Assembly (NCBI GenBank): GCA_965203135.1
Contig: CBDBBO010000002.1
Location: forward strand, 806,001 to 870,000
DNA length: 64,000 nucleotides
Direction: 5' to 3'
Source of the DNA: CATOSD01 sp965203135
GTDB lineage: Bacteria > Chloroflexota > Dehalococcoidia > Lucifugimonadales > CATOSD01
The notes under the pieces are model-generated. The model made no database searches and was not told the origin of the DNA. It worked only from the letters and a program-made list of their open reading frames with translations. Position 1 is the stretch's first letter; every line of letters begins with the position of its first letter. Position numbers and translations under genes: made by a program. Shown here piece after piece: positions 9,515 to 18,393 of this stretch.

Positions 9515-10492
9515 ATGCAGCAACAGATGGTACAGGCGGGAATCATGCCGCAGGGGTCCGCCCCGGTCACCATGAAGTCCCTGCTTGAGGCGGGTGTACA
9601 CTTTGGGCACCAGAAGCGCCGCTGGAATCCCAAGATGAAGACGTACATCTTCGCCCAGCGCAACGGCATACACATCATCGACCTGCAGAAGACGCTGCGT
9701 ATGCTCGAAGAGGCCTGCTCGTTTATGCGCGAGACCGCCGCCGAGGGTAAGCGAATCCTGATGGTGGGCACCAAGAAGCAGGCGCAGGACACCATTCTCA
9801 ACGACTCGGCCCGCAGCAACTCGTTCCACATAACGACGCGCTGGCTGGGCGGCACTCTCACCAACTTCAAGACCATCCAGTCCAGAATAGACTACATGGT
9901 GCAGCTCGAGACGCGGCGCGACCGCGGCGAGTTCGCCGCACTCCCCAAGAAGGAGTCCCTCAAGCTGGAGGAGAGCATCGCGCGGCTCAACCGGTACCTG
10001 GGCGGCATCAAGGAGATGACCCAAATGCCGGGGGCGCTGTTCGTGGTCGACGTGGGCAAGGAGTCCATCGCCGTAGCCGAGGCGCGGCGCGTGGGCGTGC
10101 CCATCGTGGCGCTGGTGGACTCGGACTGCGACCCGGATCTGATCGACTATCCCATTCCGGGCAACGACGACGCCATCCGCTCCATCCGGCTGATCACGGG
10201 CCGGATCGCCGACGGCATCATCGAGGGCAACAACCAGCGGCTCGCGTTCGAGGTGGAGGAGGTAGCCGAGGAGACCGAGGGCCAGGTGGACGAGGCCCCG
10301 GCCGCGGTGGTCGCACAGGCCGTTGGCGCGGAGTCGGCCGCCCAGCCGGCTCCGCCAGCCCCGACCGGAGAGACCCCGGCAGCCGCACCGGCGACCCAGG
10401 CCGTTGCCGCGGAACCGGCCTCTCAGCCGGCTCCGACAACCCCGACCGAAGAAACCCCGGCAGCCGCGCCAGCGGCCCCCAGCGATTCGTAG
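9515..10492 (+). CDS. rpsB: 30S ribosomal protein S2
   Basis: 325 aa. Residues from about 20 on match S2 throughout (SLLEAGVHFGHQKRRWNPKMK, GTKKQAQDTI, RWLGGTLTNFKTI, DYPIPGNDDAIRSI). S2 binds the 30S head with S1. The usual length is about 230-260 aa; here a tail of some 70 aa rich in Ala, Pro, Glu and Thr follows, made of two imperfect copies of a roughly 27-aa unit (ending ETPAAAPA). The start ATG 9515 follows GGAGGAAGG. It leads the rpsB-tsf-pyrH-frr cluster with an 11-bp gap to tsf. Confidence 0.97.
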   Translation: MQQQMVQAGIMPQGSAPVTMKSLLEAGVHFGHQKRRWNPKMKTYIFAQRNGIHIIDLQKTLRMLEEACSFMRETAAEGKRILMVGTKKQAQDTILNDSARSNSFHITTRWLGGTLTNFKTIQSRIDYMVQLETRRDRGEFAALPKKESLKLEESIARLNRYLGGIKEMTQMPGALFVVDVGKESIAVAEARRVGVPIVALVDSDCDPDLIDYPIPGNDDAIRSIRLITGRIADGIIEGNNQRLAFEVEEVAEETEGQVDEAPAAVVAQAVGAESAAQPAPPAPTGETPAAAPATQAVAAEPASQPAPTTPTEETPAAAPAAPSDS

Positions 10493-10503
10493 GAGGCCAG
10501 GCG

Positions 10504-11004
10504 TTGGTAAGCGTTGATTCTATCAAGGCGCTCAGGGAAGAGACCGGCGCCGGCGTAATGGACTGCAAGCGTGCCTTGGAAGCCGCGGACGGCGACGTCG
10601 GCAGGGCGCAGGACATTCTGCGACAGGAGGGCATAGCCTCCGCCGCTAAGAAGTCTTCACGGGCGACGAACGACGGCGTTGTGGAGTCCTACATCCACAG
10701 CGGTGGCCGCATAGGCGTGCTGGTCGAGGTCAACTGCGAAACTGACTTCGTAGCGCGCACGCCGGAATTTCGCGAGCTTGCCCACAACCTGGCCATGCAG
10801 GTGGCGGCCATGGACCCGCAGCACGTCGACGAGGCGGACCTTCCCGATGGCGCGGAGGTCAACCCGCAGGAGGACTGCCTGTTGCAGCAGGCCTTCATCA
10901 GGGACCCCAGCAAAACGATAGAAGATCTCCTGAAAGAGACCGTCGGCAAGCTGGGTGAGAACATACGGGTTAGAAGGTTTACCAGATTCGCCCTCGGCGA
11001 ATAG
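10504..11004 (+). CDS. tsf: Elongation factor Ts
   Basis: A 166-aa guanine-nucleotide exchange factor for EF-Tu. The N-terminal UBA-like domain (IKALREETGAGVMDCKRAL) and the core with VEVNCETDFVAR are clear. It is much shorter than the roughly 280-aa enterobacterial protein because it has only a single core half, a form seen in several phyla including Chloroflexota. The start is TTG at 10504, set by AGGAGG eight bases before. Confidence 0.97.
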   Translation: MVSVDSIKALREETGAGVMDCKRALEAADGDVGRAQDILRQEGIASAAKKSSRATNDGVVESYIHSGGRIGVLVEVNCETDFVARTPEFRELAHNLAMQVAAMDPQHVDEADLPDGAEVNPQEDCLLQQAFIRDPSKTIEDLLKETVGKLGENIRVRRFTRFALGE

Positions 11005-11026
11005 CCCGCCGCCAGCCGCTCACAAT

Positions 11027-11749
<723 letters not shown>

Positions 11750-11839
11750 TCACCGTGGCGACACGGCGGTGCCTGGGAAGCGCCCGCCCATGCGCGACCG
11801 CGCGGGACGGAACACTGATTCAGACGGGAGAGTAATGCC

Positions 11840-12403
11840 ATGGCAACGGTCGAAGAGGTCTTAGCGGACACCGAAACGAGGATGAGCAAGTCGGTCGAGG
11901 CGCTGAAGAGGGAGTTGAGCACGATCCGCACGGGCCGGGCGTCGCCCGCCCTGGTCGAAAACCTGATGGTGGACTACTACGGAGTGCCGACCCCGCTCAA
12001 CCAGTTGGCCTCGATATCCGTGCCCGAGGCGCGGATGCTGATGATCCAGCCCTGGGACAAGCAGTCGATGAAGGACGTCGAAAAGGGGATACTCCGGTCC
12101 GATCTCGGGTTGACGCCCAACAACGACGGCAACGTGATTCGCATCAACATTCCCACCCTGACCGAGGAGCGCCGCCGCGACCTGGTGAAGCTGGTGGGCC
12201 GAAAGACGGAAGAGGCCAACGTGGCGGTCCGCAACATTCGCCGCGACTCGCTGGAGACGTTCCGCAGCATGGAGAAGAGCAAGGACATCTCCCAGGACGA
12301 GAGCAGGCGTGCGCAGACGCAACTCCAGCAGGTGACCGACACATTCATTGGTCAGAACGGGGAGCAGCGGCAGGAGAAGGAAGCCGAGGTGATGGAGGTC
12401 TGA
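11840..12403 (+). CDS. frr: Ribosome recycling factor
   Basis: 187 aa. RRF splits the post-termination ribosome together with EF-G. The diagnostic stretches ELSTIRTGRASPALVENL, YYGVPTPLNQLASI and RRDLVKLV are present, and the length is typical. The start ATG 11840 has GGGAGA upstream. The uppS start follows 8 bp after its stop. Confidence 0.97.
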   Translation: MATVEEVLADTETRMSKSVEALKRELSTIRTGRASPALVENLMVDYYGVPTPLNQLASISVPEARMLMIQPWDKQSMKDVEKGILRSDLGLTPNNDGNVIRINIPTLTEERRRDLVKLVGRKTEEANVAVRNIRRDSLETFRSMEKSKDISQDESRRAQTQLQQVTDTFIGQNGEQRQEKEAEVMEV

Positions 12404-12411
12404 GCGGGGCT

Positions 12412-13158
12412 ATGGCTGAAGCCGACGCCGCGGGCGCCTGCGTCGCGCCGGATCCCCCTGCACCGCAGCACGTAGCGATCATCATGGACGGCAACGGTCG
12501 CTGGGCGCGCAGCCGTGGAGGCTCGCGCTCGGACGGCCACCGCGCCGGCACGCGGAACCTGCGCACCGTGATAGAGACCTTTTCCCGCGGCGGTGTGAGC
12601 TATCTCACGCTCTTCGCGTTTTCTACCGAGAACTGGCTACGCCCCGGCGATGAGGTGAGCGCGCTCATCGACCTGCTGCGCGAGGTCATCATCCGCGACC
12701 TGCGCGACCTGCACGACAACGGCGTCAGGATACGACACCTGGGAAGGCTGGATCGGCTGTCCCAGGAGCTTCAATCGCTCGTCCGCCAGAGCATCGAGCT
12801 GACCCGCGACAACACGGGCATGACTCTCAGCGTGGCGTTCGACTATGGCGGGCGCGACGAGATAGTGAACGCGGTGCGGGGCATAATCGCCGACGGCGTC
12901 CCGCTCGAAGACGTAACGCACGAGCTGTTCGAGCGCTACCTGCACACGCACGAACTCCCGGACCCGGATCTCGTCATCAGGACCGCGGGGGAGATGCGGC
13001 TCAGCAACTTCCTGCTGTGGCAGTCGGCTTACGCCGAGTTTTATACCACCGAGGTACTGTGGCCGGACTTCGGCGAGCACGAGGCCCTTGCCGCGCTCTC
13101 CGCCTACGCCGGCCGCCGCCGGCGCTTCGGGCGCGCGCCGGCGGAGAGCCGGCTCTAG
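12412..13158 (+). CDS. uppS: Undecaprenyl diphosphate synthase
   Basis: A 248-aa cis-prenyltransferase that makes the C55 carrier lipid for cell-wall polymers. The catalytic aspartate lies in IIMDGNGRWA (D26). FAFSTENWLRP and the C-terminal IRTAGEMRLSNFLLWQSAYAEF in outline match the family; the usual serine in RTSGE is alanine here (RTAGE). It directly precedes cdsA (29-bp gap). Confidence 0.95.
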   Translation: MAEADAAGACVAPDPPAPQHVAIIMDGNGRWARSRGGSRSDGHRAGTRNLRTVIETFSRGGVSYLTLFAFSTENWLRPGDEVSALIDLLREVIIRDLRDLHDNGVRIRHLGRLDRLSQELQSLVRQSIELTRDNTGMTLSVAFDYGGRDEIVNAVRGIIADGVPLEDVTHELFERYLHTHELPDPDLVIRTAGEMRLSNFLLWQSAYAEFYTTEVLWPDFGEHEALAALSAYAGRRRRFGRAPAESRL

Positions 13159-13187
13159 GGCCGCGTCCCCAGAGGGCCGCGCCGCCT

Positions 13188-13985
13188 ATGAAAGCGCGAA
13201 TCGCGACGGCCGCCGTCGGGCTGCCGCTGCTTTTTCTGGTAGTCTGGCTCGACAACCCCCTGCCCTTCGCCGCTCTGTGTGCCTCTGCGGCCGCGCTCGG
13301 CGCATGGGAACTGTGCGGCATGGCGCGAGGCTGGGGCGACCGGCCGGTCGATATGGCATCGGCAGTCCTTGCCGGCGCGCTCGTCGCGTCGGCGTTGTTG
13401 CTGGAGCCCGACACCTTCCCGGCCACCCTCGTCCATTCCGCGGCGCTGCTGCTGTCCGCGCTCGCGCTGGCGTGGCTGCTGAGGCGGGGAGCGCCCGATA
13501 CCGGCGCGTCTCGTTGGCTGGCGACGCTCGCTCCGGCGCTGTTCGTGGGCGGGCTGCTCTTTCACGCGCCGCTGCTGCGTGCGGCGGGCGATGGGCGCGA
13601 GTGGGTGCTGCTGCTGCTGCTGACCACGTTCGCCACCGACACGGGCGCTTACTTCGTCGGCAGGGCGATTGGCAGAACGCCGCTCGCGCCGGCTATCAGC
13701 CCGGCCAAGACCCGCGAGGGCGCGGCGGGCGGGCTGCTGTGCGCGGTGGCCGCGTGCGTGGCGCTGGACGCGATCCTCGGCCTGCCCGCGACGTGGTGGC
13801 AGGCCGCTCTGCTGGGAGGCGCTCTCGGAATCGTCGGGCAGCTTGGCGACCTTGTCGAGTCGCGTCTGAAACGCATAGCGGACGTCAAGGACTCGGGCCG
13901 GCTCATGCCCGGCCACGGGGGCCTGCTCGACCGGCTCGACTCCGTGGTGCTCAACCTCGTCGTGGTATACTATTTCGTGCTATGA
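13188..13985 (+). CDS. cdsA: Phosphatidate cytidylyltransferase
   Basis: A 265-aa membrane enzyme that makes CDP-diacylglycerol. About seven hydrophobic helices are visible, and the family signature is present near the C-terminus (SRLKRIADVKDSGRLMPGHGG in outline, then LLDRLDS). I chose ATG 13188 because the membrane domain begins right there. The stop overlaps the dxr start as ATGA (4 bp), so the two are translationally coupled. Confidence 0.94.
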   Translation: MKARIATAAVGLPLLFLVVWLDNPLPFAALCASAAALGAWELCGMARGWGDRPVDMASAVLAGALVASALLLEPDTFPATLVHSAALLLSALALAWLLRRGAPDTGASRWLATLAPALFVGGLLFHAPLLRAAGDGREWVLLLLLTTFATDTGAYFVGRAIGRTPLAPAISPAKTREGAAGGLLCAVAACVALDAILGLPATWWQAALLGGALGIVGQLGDLVESRLKRIADVKDSGRLMPGHGGLLDRLDSVVLNLVVVYYFVL

Positions 13986-15121
13986 CCCCCACAAAGAAGA
14001 GACTCGCCATCCTGGGCTCCACGGGGTCTATCGGCACGCAGACGCTGGACATCGTGCGCGCTTTCCCCGACGAGTTCCGCGCGGTAGGGCTGGCCGCTCG
14101 CAGGAGCCTGGCGCTGCTGGAAGAGCAGGTGCGGGAGTTCTCCCCCGATCTGGTTGCCTGCGAAGGGACCTCGCTGGAAAAAAAGCCTATCCTCGACCGC
14201 GGATGCCGCGAGTGCGGGCTGACCGAGATGGCGTCGCACCCCGACGTGGACATGCTGGTGACGGCGACGACCGGCGACGTGGCGCTCGCGCCCACCTGCG
14301 CGGCGATCGAGGCCGGCAAGGACGTCGCCCTCGCCAATAAGGAGACTGTGGTTATGGCGGGCGAGATCGTGACTGGTCTCGCCGCGCGGCACGGCACGGC
14401 GATTCTACCGCTGGACAGCGAGCCGAACGCCATCTGGCAGTGCATGAGGGGGGAAGCGCCGGAGGTCAAGAGGCTCATCATCACCGGGTCGGGCGGCGCA
14501 CTGCGCGATATGCCGATCGATCGCCTGGCCGACGTAACGCCCGCCGACGCGCTGAAGCATCCCACCTGGAGCATGGGGGCGAAGATCACCGTGGACTCCG
14601 CGACGCTGATGAACAAGGCGTTCGAGGTGATCGAGGCTCGCTGGCTGTTCGACGTGCCGTGGGACGACATCGAGATCGTCATCCACCCGCAGAGCGTGGT
14701 GCACTCTCTGGTCGAGTTCCTCGACGGTTCGGTCAAGGCGCAGATGGGAATGCCCGACATGCGGCTGCCCATCCAGTGCGCGCTGTTCTACCCGCGGCGG
14801 GTGCGTAACAGCAAGCTGCCCAGCCTGGACCTGCCGGAGGCCGGATCGCTCACCTTCAAAGAATGGGACCCCGAGCGCTACCCGTGCTTCAACATGGCCA
14901 TCGAGGTGGCGCGGCGTGGCGGGACCTGGCCGGCGGCGCTGTGCGGCGCGGACGAGGCCGCAGTGGAGATGTTTCTGGAGGGCCGCATCGGCTTCATGGA
15001 GATTCCCGACCTGATCCAGGAAGCCCTTGCCGGCCATCGCAACGTGCCCGACCCTGAGATTCCCGACACCATAGCGGCGGCGCGGTCGGCCATGGACCGG
15101 GCGCGGGCTGCTGCGCAGTAG
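13982..15121 (+). CDS. dxr: 1-deoxy-D-xylulose 5-phosphate reductoisomerase
   Basis: 379 aa; second enzyme of the MEP isoprenoid pathway, making MEP with NADPH. The nucleotide-binding LGSTGSIG motif is at residues 10-17; ANKETVVMAG and the substrate-site stretches LPLDSEPNAIWQC and GSGGALRD follow. With uppS upstream and ispG downstream it forms an isoprenoid set. The start overlaps the cdsA stop. Confidence 0.97.
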   Translation: MTPTKKRLAILGSTGSIGTQTLDIVRAFPDEFRAVGLAARRSLALLEEQVREFSPDLVACEGTSLEKKPILDRGCRECGLTEMASHPDVDMLVTATTGDVALAPTCAAIEAGKDVALANKETVVMAGEIVTGLAARHGTAILPLDSEPNAIWQCMRGEAPEVKRLIITGSGGALRDMPIDRLADVTPADALKHPTWSMGAKITVDSATLMNKAFEVIEARWLFDVPWDDIEIVIHPQSVVHSLVEFLDGSVKAQMGMPDMRLPIQCALFYPRRVRNSKLPSLDLPEAGSLTFKEWDPERYPCFNMAIEVARRGGTWPAALCGADEAAVEMFLEGRIGFMEIPDLIQEALAGHRNVPDPEIPDTIAAARSAMDRARAAAQ

Positions 15122-15129
15122 GACCGCAG

Positions 15130-16434
15130 TTGTTCGACCTACCATCCTGGCTGCTAGTCATCCCCATCCTGGCGTTCCTGATATTCGTCCACGAGTTGGG
15201 GCACTTCGTATCGGCGAAGTGGTTCCGCATTGGCGTGATCGAGTTCGGGTTCGGCTTCCCTCCCCGCGTGGCGGGAGTCCGGCCCATGGGACGAGGCCGC
15301 CTGCGCCTGGTGGCTCCGAGGCCGATTCGCCGGCTGTTCGGGCGTGACAACTCGACCCACGACGACGGCGGCTACTCCCCGGAACACGACGGCGGTGGCA
15401 CCATCTACTCCGTCAACGCCATTCCGCTCGGCGGATTCGTGCGCATGTTGGGGGAGGAGGACCCGACCGCGCCGAATAGTTTCGCGCGAAAGAGCCCGCT
15501 GGCGCGCACCATCGTGCTGGTCGCCGGCTCGCTCATGAACCTGCTGGTGGCTGCGGCCATACTGTCGGCGCTGCTGGTGGTCGGTCGGGACACGGTGGTT
15601 GGCACCGTGACCATAAGCGGCGTCGCGCCCAACTCGCCCGCGGCGCAGGCGGGGCTGCGGGCCGGAGACACCATCATCGCCGTGCAGGGCCAGCGCATAG
15701 AGTGGCACGGAGACCTGCAGCGCAAGGTAATGGCGAGATTGGGCGCGTCCACCGAGCTAAGCGTGCGCCGCGGCTCAATCGTCAGCGGGCTGGGAGCGTC
15801 TCCGGAGTACGCCTCCGTGGACGTGGTGACAGTTACGCCGCGCCTCGCACCGCCCGAACTGCTCGTAGTGGACGAGGTGACGGACCCCGAACGCGAGGTG
15901 TCGCTTACCGAGGCGCGCCGCTACGATGGCTCCCTGAGCGTGGGCGACACGCTTAGGCAGGGCGCAATCGGCATACTCATTGGCACGTCGAACGCGAGGA
16001 TAGTCAAGAAGAGCTACCCCGTGTGGCAGGCGGTGCCCATGTCGTTCGGCCAGATGTGGGAGATACTATCCATCACCAAGAACGGACTGCATAGTTGGAT
16101 AGCCGGCGGTGACGACCCCGGCCTCGCGGGACCGGTGGGCATAGCGCAGATCACGGGCGAGGCGGCGGACGTCGGAGGGCTGCTGCCGGTGCTCGAGCTG
16201 ACCGCGTTCATCAGCCTCAGCCTCGCCATTGTCAACGTGCTGCCGATTCCGGGCCTGGACGGTGGCCGGCTTGTGTTCGTGGTGCTGGAGTGGGTGCGTG
16301 GGGGCAAGCGGGTCTCACCACAGCGCGAAGGGCTGATTCACTTCGCGGGTTTCGTGGCGCTGATAGGGTTGGTGGTGGTGATAACCTACTTCGACGTTTC
16401 CCGCATCTTGAACGGCGACAGTTTTTTCAGATAG
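15130..16434 (+). CDS. rseP: RIP metalloprotease RseP (site-2 protease family)
   Basis: A 434-aa membrane zinc protease that cleaves transmembrane anti-sigma factors or signal-peptide remnants. The zinc motif HELGH is at residues 21-25 in the first membrane helix, and the second conserved motif is GLDGGR with D377. A PDZ domain lies around residues 150-250 (ISGVAPNSPAAQAGLRAGDTI). An insertion of about 50 aa rich in Arg and Asp lies between helix 1 and the PDZ. The start is TTG 15130, 8 bp after dxr. Confidence 0.94.
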   Translation: MFDLPSWLLVIPILAFLIFVHELGHFVSAKWFRIGVIEFGFGFPPRVAGVRPMGRGRLRLVAPRPIRRLFGRDNSTHDDGGYSPEHDGGGTIYSVNAIPLGGFVRMLGEEDPTAPNSFARKSPLARTIVLVAGSLMNLLVAAAILSALLVVGRDTVVGTVTISGVAPNSPAAQAGLRAGDTIIAVQGQRIEWHGDLQRKVMARLGASTELSVRRGSIVSGLGASPEYASVDVVTVTPRLAPPELLVVDEVTDPEREVSLTEARRYDGSLSVGDTLRQGAIGILIGTSNARIVKKSYPVWQAVPMSFGQMWEILSITKNGLHSWIAGGDDPGLAGPVGIAQITGEAADVGGLLPVLELTAFISLSLAIVNVLPIPGLDGGRLVFVVLEWVRGGKRVSPQREGLIHFAGFVALIGLVVVITYFDVSRILNGDSFFR

Positions 16435-16455
16435 TCTAGTAGGTACAACGAAGTC

Positions 16456-16479
16456 CCTTCTCTACATAGCGGGAGAAGG
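16456..16479. repeat. Short palindrome before ispG
   Basis: CCTTCTC at 16456-16462 pairs with GAGAAGG at 16473-16479 across a 10-base loop. It resembles the other CTTCCC/GGGAAG palindromes in the window (8173-8191, 20101-20123) and lies in the ispG leader. No U-tract, so a terminator is unlikely. Confidence 0.4.
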
Positions 16480-16502
16480 CAGGATGAGGGGGAACCACGC
16501 CA

Positions 16503-17648
16503 ATGCGACAGCGCCGTGTATCCAAAGCAATCCACGTTGGCGACGTAAAGGTAGGCGGCGACGCCCCCATAACCGTCCAGTCCATGACCAAGACCGACAC
16601 GCGCGACGTGGCGGCCACGGTCGCCGAGATTCACGGTCTGGAGGAGGAAGGCTGCGAGCTGATTCGCTGCGCCGTGCCGGACATGGAGGCCGCCCAGGCG
16701 CTAGCCGAGATCAAGCGGCAGATTTCCATCCCGCTCATCGCCGACATCCACTTCCACTACCAGCTCGCGCTCCAGGCCCTTGAGAGCGGCGTGGACTGCC
16801 TGCGGCTGAACCCGGGCAACATAAGGGACCGCGAGAAGGTCGAGTTGGTAGTGCGCGAGGCGAAGGCACGAAGTGTTCCCATCCGCATCGGCGTAAACTT
16901 CGGCAGCCTGCCGCCTGTTGGGGGCATCGGCGTCACGCGCGGACTCTCACGCCACACCGACGGCGTTAACACGCTGCCCAAAGCCGATGACACCGATACC
17001 GGCCAGTATTCGATAGTCGACCACATGGTGCAGACCGGACTGTGGGAGATCGGCATCCTGGAAGACCTGGATTTCGACCTCATCAAGATTTCGCTCAAGG
17101 CCTTCGACGTCGACACCACCATCGAGTCCTACCGGCGCATGTCGCGGCTGGTGCCCTACCCGCTCCACCTAGGGATTACCGAGGCGGGCACGGCAAGGTC
17201 GGGCAGCATACGCAGCGCGATAGGTCTGGGCGCGCTGCTGTACCAGGGCATCGGCGACACCATCCGCGTGTCGCTCAGCGACGATTCGCGGGAAGAGGTG
17301 TACACCGGCTTCGAGATACTGAAGGCGCTCGGCCTTCGCAAAGAGGGCGCGGTGATGGTCGCCTGCCCGAGTTGCGGCCGCGCCGACGTGGACATCCGCA
17401 AGCTGGCAAACGACGTCGACGGCCTGCTCAAGAGCACGAAGACGCCCATCAAGGTGGCCGTCATGGGCTGCGAGGTGAACGGGCCGGGCGAGGCGAAGGA
17501 CGCGGACGTCGGTATCGCGGCGGGCGCGGGCCGGGCCATCATATTCCGCAAGGGTCAGAAGTCCCGCATAGTGGAAGAGGCGGACATGCTGGACGCGCTG
17601 ATGGAAGAAGTGCGCCGGGCTGAGTCCGAAATCGGCGCGGCCGGATGA
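16503..17648 (+). CDS. ispG: 4-hydroxy-3-methylbut-2-en-1-yl diphosphate synthase
   Basis: A 381-aa iron-sulfur enzyme of the MEP pathway (also gcpE). The N-terminal TIM barrel contains GGDAPITVQSMTKTDT in outline and ADIHFHYQLA. The 4Fe-4S ligands are C288 and C291 (CPSCGR) and C323 (GCEVNGPGE), with the conserved glutamate in GPGE. The start ATG 16503 follows GAGGGGGAA. It is downstream of rseP in the same direction. Confidence 0.97.
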   Translation: MRQRRVSKAIHVGDVKVGGDAPITVQSMTKTDTRDVAATVAEIHGLEEEGCELIRCAVPDMEAAQALAEIKRQISIPLIADIHFHYQLALQALESGVDCLRLNPGNIRDREKVELVVREAKARSVPIRIGVNFGSLPPVGGIGVTRGLSRHTDGVNTLPKADDTDTGQYSIVDHMVQTGLWEIGILEDLDFDLIKISLKAFDVDTTIESYRRMSRLVPYPLHLGITEAGTARSGSIRSAIGLGALLYQGIGDTIRVSLSDDSREEVYTGFEILKALGLRKEGAVMVACPSCGRADVDIRKLANDVDGLLKSTKTPIKVAVMGCEVNGPGEAKDADVGIAAGAGRAIIFRKGQKSRIVEEADMLDALMEEVRRAESEIGAAG

Positions 17649-17787
17649 TTCGTCGGTTGCGGATCACTTGCCGGTGTAACCGTCAGTTCGGTTGCATTGG
17701 CCAAATCGCATTTCTCGTTTGAGAAAGAGGATACGCTACTGCCGGGCGAGGTGGCGCCTGAGACGCGCCCGCGCCCGGCGACGCAGG

Positions 17788-18360
17788 ATGGCCAATCGGG
17801 TCCGCCGGACCGAGAGGTACGCCCTCGCCAGGCGACTCGCGTCTCCATCGTTTGCCTTGCTTGGCGGCGCGTCCACTCTGCTATACTACGTACTGAGGCT
17901 CGAGTCCAGTTGGGCGGAGTCGATTTCCACCGGGGCATCGGTGGCTTTTCTGACATTCCTGGCGTTGGAGATTCCGAACATGGTTTTCGCAGATATGTTT
18001 GTGAGAGGCGAGCGCGCGGAAAGGGTGGCAGCGCAGGCGCAGGCTACGGCCGCCGAAGCGCGCGCGGTCGCCGCAGAGACCAGGGCGGAAATCGCCGAGA
18101 TGTGGCGTATGCAAGCGGAGACGGCCGAAGCGCGCGCGAAGGCTGCGCAGGAGTGGGCCGAGGCTGCACAACAGCGGTCAGAGGCGGCGCAACAGCGGTC
18201 AGAGGCTGCACAACAGCGGTCAGAGGCGGCGCATGAGAGGGCCGAGGCGGCCCACCGCCGCTCCGAGCTCATGATGGCCGCGCTCATCGAGGCCCTCGAT
18301 GACGGCAACGGCAGCGTCGACCGGGAGACGTTGCGGCGGCTTCTGGAGGAGTTGCGCTGA
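17788..18360 (+). CDS. Small membrane protein with long coiled coil, function unknown
   Basis: A 190-aa protein. An arginine-rich N-terminus is followed by two hydrophobic segments (about residues 20-37 and 46-65) and then a long alanine- and glutamate-rich helix (from about residue 75). The end of that helix holds three copies of the 7-aa unit EAAQQRS, encoded by 21-bp direct repeats at about 18160-18232. It looks like a membrane-anchored coiled coil. The frame is open further upstream to a TTG at 17692, but that segment is almost all arginine and looks non-coding, so I favour ATG 17788. I do not recognise the family. It lies between ispG and proS. Confidence 0.6.
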   Translation: MANRVRRTERYALARRLASPSFALLGGASTLLYYVLRLESSWAESISTGASVAFLTFLALEIPNMVFADMFVRGERAERVAAQAQATAAEARAVAAETRAEIAEMWRMQAETAEARAKAAQEWAEAAQQRSEAAQQRSEAAQQRSEAAHERAEAAHRRSELMMAALIEALDDGNGSVDRETLRRLLEELR

Positions 18361-18393
18361 GACCACGGGTTTTAGGACGGCACGAGGACGGTT

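Noticed and set aside
9317..10024. Upstream extension of the HNH lipoprotein frame across the rpsB start
   Set aside because: It would run antisense through rpsB; the lipobox fixes the start at 9316.
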